NCBI RefSeq assembly: GCF_024281035.1
Contig: NZ_JAMXLH010000029.1
Span: 124,001-188,000 of the forward strand
Length of the DNA stretch: 64,000 nucleotides
From: Paraburkholderia sp.
GTDB taxonomy: Bacteria > Pseudomonadota > Gammaproteobacteria > Burkholderiales > Burkholderiaceae
Direction of reading: 5' to 3'
Both the position numbers and the translations under genes were made by a program. Shown piece after piece: positions 62,665-64,000 of the stretch (position 1 is the first letter of the stretch; each line of letters starts with the position of its first letter). The notes beneath the pieces were generated by a model. The model saw nothing but the letters and a program-made list of their open reading frames with translations. It was not told where the DNA came from and did not search any database.

Positions 62665-64000
62665 TCAGACGCCGGGGCGCAGGACCTCGAAGCGGGTCCA
62701 GGGCCACGACGGCCGGTCGCGCATGTAACCGTTCAGCCAGTTCCACTGCGGATGACGCTGCATGAACGCCTGCGCGTCGAACGCTCGCCCGCACGGATGG
62801 CCCCAGCGTGCCCAGAACGCGAGATCGCGGGCCATTTCGCTATCCACGACCTTGCCGTCGTTCGCGCCCCACGGATTGAACGGTCCGTGATCGGAGCCGG
62901 CAAAGCGCGCGTCGTCGAGTTCGAGATGGCCGCAGATCGTGCGCGAGCACGGGTTGTCGTCGCGGTCGAGATAGACGTCGTGATGGTCGGCGATCATCTC
63001 TTTCGCCAGTTCGATGTCGATCTTGCCGTGGTGCCGCTCGGCAAGCTGCATGAAGCGCAGCCGCCGCGCGCCGTTGTGGCGCACGTCCGTGAAATCGTCG
63101 CCTTCTCCGACGCATTCCTGATTGCGGATCTTGAGGTCGCTCGCGGCGTTGAAGCCGCTGAAAAAACCGTCTTTCGTGATTTCGAAGCCCGCGTGCTGCA
63201 GCCCGAGCTCGTAGCGCGCGATTTCGCCCGTCTTGGTGTCGCCGAGCAGCCAGCTGTTCGCGTACCCGCCGTTGTTCGCCATCGCGAACATCTCGCACCA
63301 TTCGCCGATACTCGACGCGTATTGCGTCGCGCGCCGCGAGCGGTAGAACTCGGGCGCGCCGCTCGCGCGGTAGCCGACGAAGTTGGAGATGGTCGTCTCC
63401 GTGACCATCAGCCCGGCCGAGGTGATCCAGAAATCGGTGAGGCTGGAAATGCAGCCGGGCAGGCCCTGCATGAGAATGCGGTGACCCGATTCGGGGACGA
63501 TGTCGAACACCACGTTGAACGCGTCGCCTGCCGCGTAGCGGTCCCACGAGTTGTGCGCCATGACGATGCGGCCGTCGCGCGTCGCGCTGCCGGTCGCGAT
63601 AAAGGCGCTGCAGTGATGGCCGCGCCGCCCGCGCCACGGCTTCACGTGTTGCTGCGGTTGCTGCGCCGCCGCATGCGTCGGCCACCAGCCCTGCAGCAAA
63701 TCCATATAGCCGTTCCAGGCGAGCACCTCGGCGAACGACAGCTTTGCGCCGTCCGCGATGCCCTGGATTTCGTCGGCGAATTCGTGGTCGATCCGCGGCG
63801 CGAACTGCGTGACGGCGGCGTTCACGAAGGTCTCGAAGTCCTCGCCGGTGTCCCATTTCGCGAGATAGCGCGCCGTGCGGATCGCGTTGCGGATCTCGTT
63901 GCTGAGCAACTGGCCGTGCTGCTCGCCGCGGTCATACGGTTCGCCTTCGAGGTGCACGAAGATCCAGCCCGCGTGATCGCGTCGTACGGCATCGAGAGAC
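62665..64000 (-). CDS. C45-type autoproteolytic acyltransferase/hydrolase (5'-partial)
   Basis: At least 445 residues; the frame is open through the right window edge, so the start lies outside. The Ntn-type nucleophile is visible in GRRGHHCSAFIATGSATRDGRIVMAHNSWDRY, where autocleavage would expose the Cys. The C-terminal part (NPWGANDGKVVDSEMARDLAFWARWGHPCGRAFDAQAF) resembles phospholipase B-like/C45 peptidase-family hydrolases. The substrate is unknown, probably an amide or ester. Confidence 0.75.
   Translation of the reverse strand, partial: SLDAVRRDHAGWIFVHLEGEPYDRGEQHGQLLSNEIRNAIRTARYLAKWDTGEDFETFVNAAVTQFAPRIDHEFADEIQGIADGAKLSFAEVLAWNGYMDLLQGWWPTHAAAQQPQQHVKPWRGRRGHHCSAFIATGSATRDGRIVMAHNSWDRYAAGDAFNVVFDIVPESGHRILMQGLPGCISSLTDFWITSAGLMVTETTISNFVGYRASGAPEFYRSRRATQYASSIGEWCEMFAMANNGGYANSWLLGDTKTGEIARYELGLQHAGFEITKDGFFSGFNAASDLKIRNQECVGEGDDFTDVRHNGARRLRFMQLAERHHGKIDIELAKEMIADHHDVYLDRDDNPCSRTICGHLELDDARFAGSDHGPFNPWGANDGKVVDSEMARDLAFWARWGHPCGRAFDAQAFMQRHPQWNWLNGYMRDRPSWPWTRFEVLRPGV

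Overview
This is a GC-rich chromosomal segment from a member of the Burkholderiaceae, most like Paraburkholderia, Caballeronia or Burkholderia. That assignment rests on gene content, protein character and codon use, not on a database search. No rRNA gene or complete tRNA gene is present. Most of the window is ordinary chromosome. Two accessory patches stand out by lower GC, mixed codon use, repeats and broken genes.

Region 1 (1-11.4 kb) is a defence and scar region. It opens with a type IV toxin-antitoxin pair (AbiEi/AbiEii) behind two 30-bp palindromes. A tight four-gene Wadjet-type operon follows (jetA-jetB-jetC-jetD: kleisin, MukE-like, SMC ATPase, Toprim nuclease). Next comes a decayed patch: one copy of a diverged ~240-bp non-coding repeat, an IS3-type transposase tail, and what looks like a broken aryl-polyene cluster (acyltransferase tail, intact HAL-type ammonia lyase, thioesterase head). 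It ends with the 3' half of a tRNA-Lys gene, a likely attachment-site scar, and the second repeat copy.

Region 2 (11.4-24.1 kb) is core metabolism: a periplasmic PQQ sugar dehydrogenase, an aromatic amino acid permease with its aminotransferase, a DUF1992-tadA-ldcA operon, and genes for urate breakdown. The urate genes are puuE, uraD, alc and allA on the plus strand and puuD and uraH on the minus strand. Together they convert urate through 5-hydroxyisourate, OHCU, allantoin, allantoate and ureidoglycolate to glyoxylate.

Region 3 (24.1-40.3 kb) is mostly transport. A BMP-type nucleoside/purine ABC importer lies beside the urate genes. It is followed by a dodecin, a 3-hydroxyisobutyrate-dehydrogenase-like enzyme, the ABC-F protein YbiT, a nitronate monooxygenase plus ompW unit with FNR-like boxes, a DUF1289 protein, and the potFGHI polyamine importer.

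Region 4 (40.3-52.2 kb) holds a Tat-exported phospholipase C, a soluble chemoreceptor, a methyltransferase, a TPR membrane protein with a PspA-like partner, a ribbon-helix-helix protein and penicillin-binding protein 1A.

Region 5 (52.2-55.1 kb) is a small accessory hotspot. The PBP1A terminator sequence occurs three times and brackets two cassettes: two small proteins plus an extra YggS-like protein, then a Cys/His amidase-like protein with a secreted DUF3828-like partner, which is a candidate effector/immunity pair.

Region 6 (55.1-64 kb) is an RND efflux operon with a divergent TetR regulator, small proteins, and a C45-type autoproteolytic hydrolase cut by the window edge.
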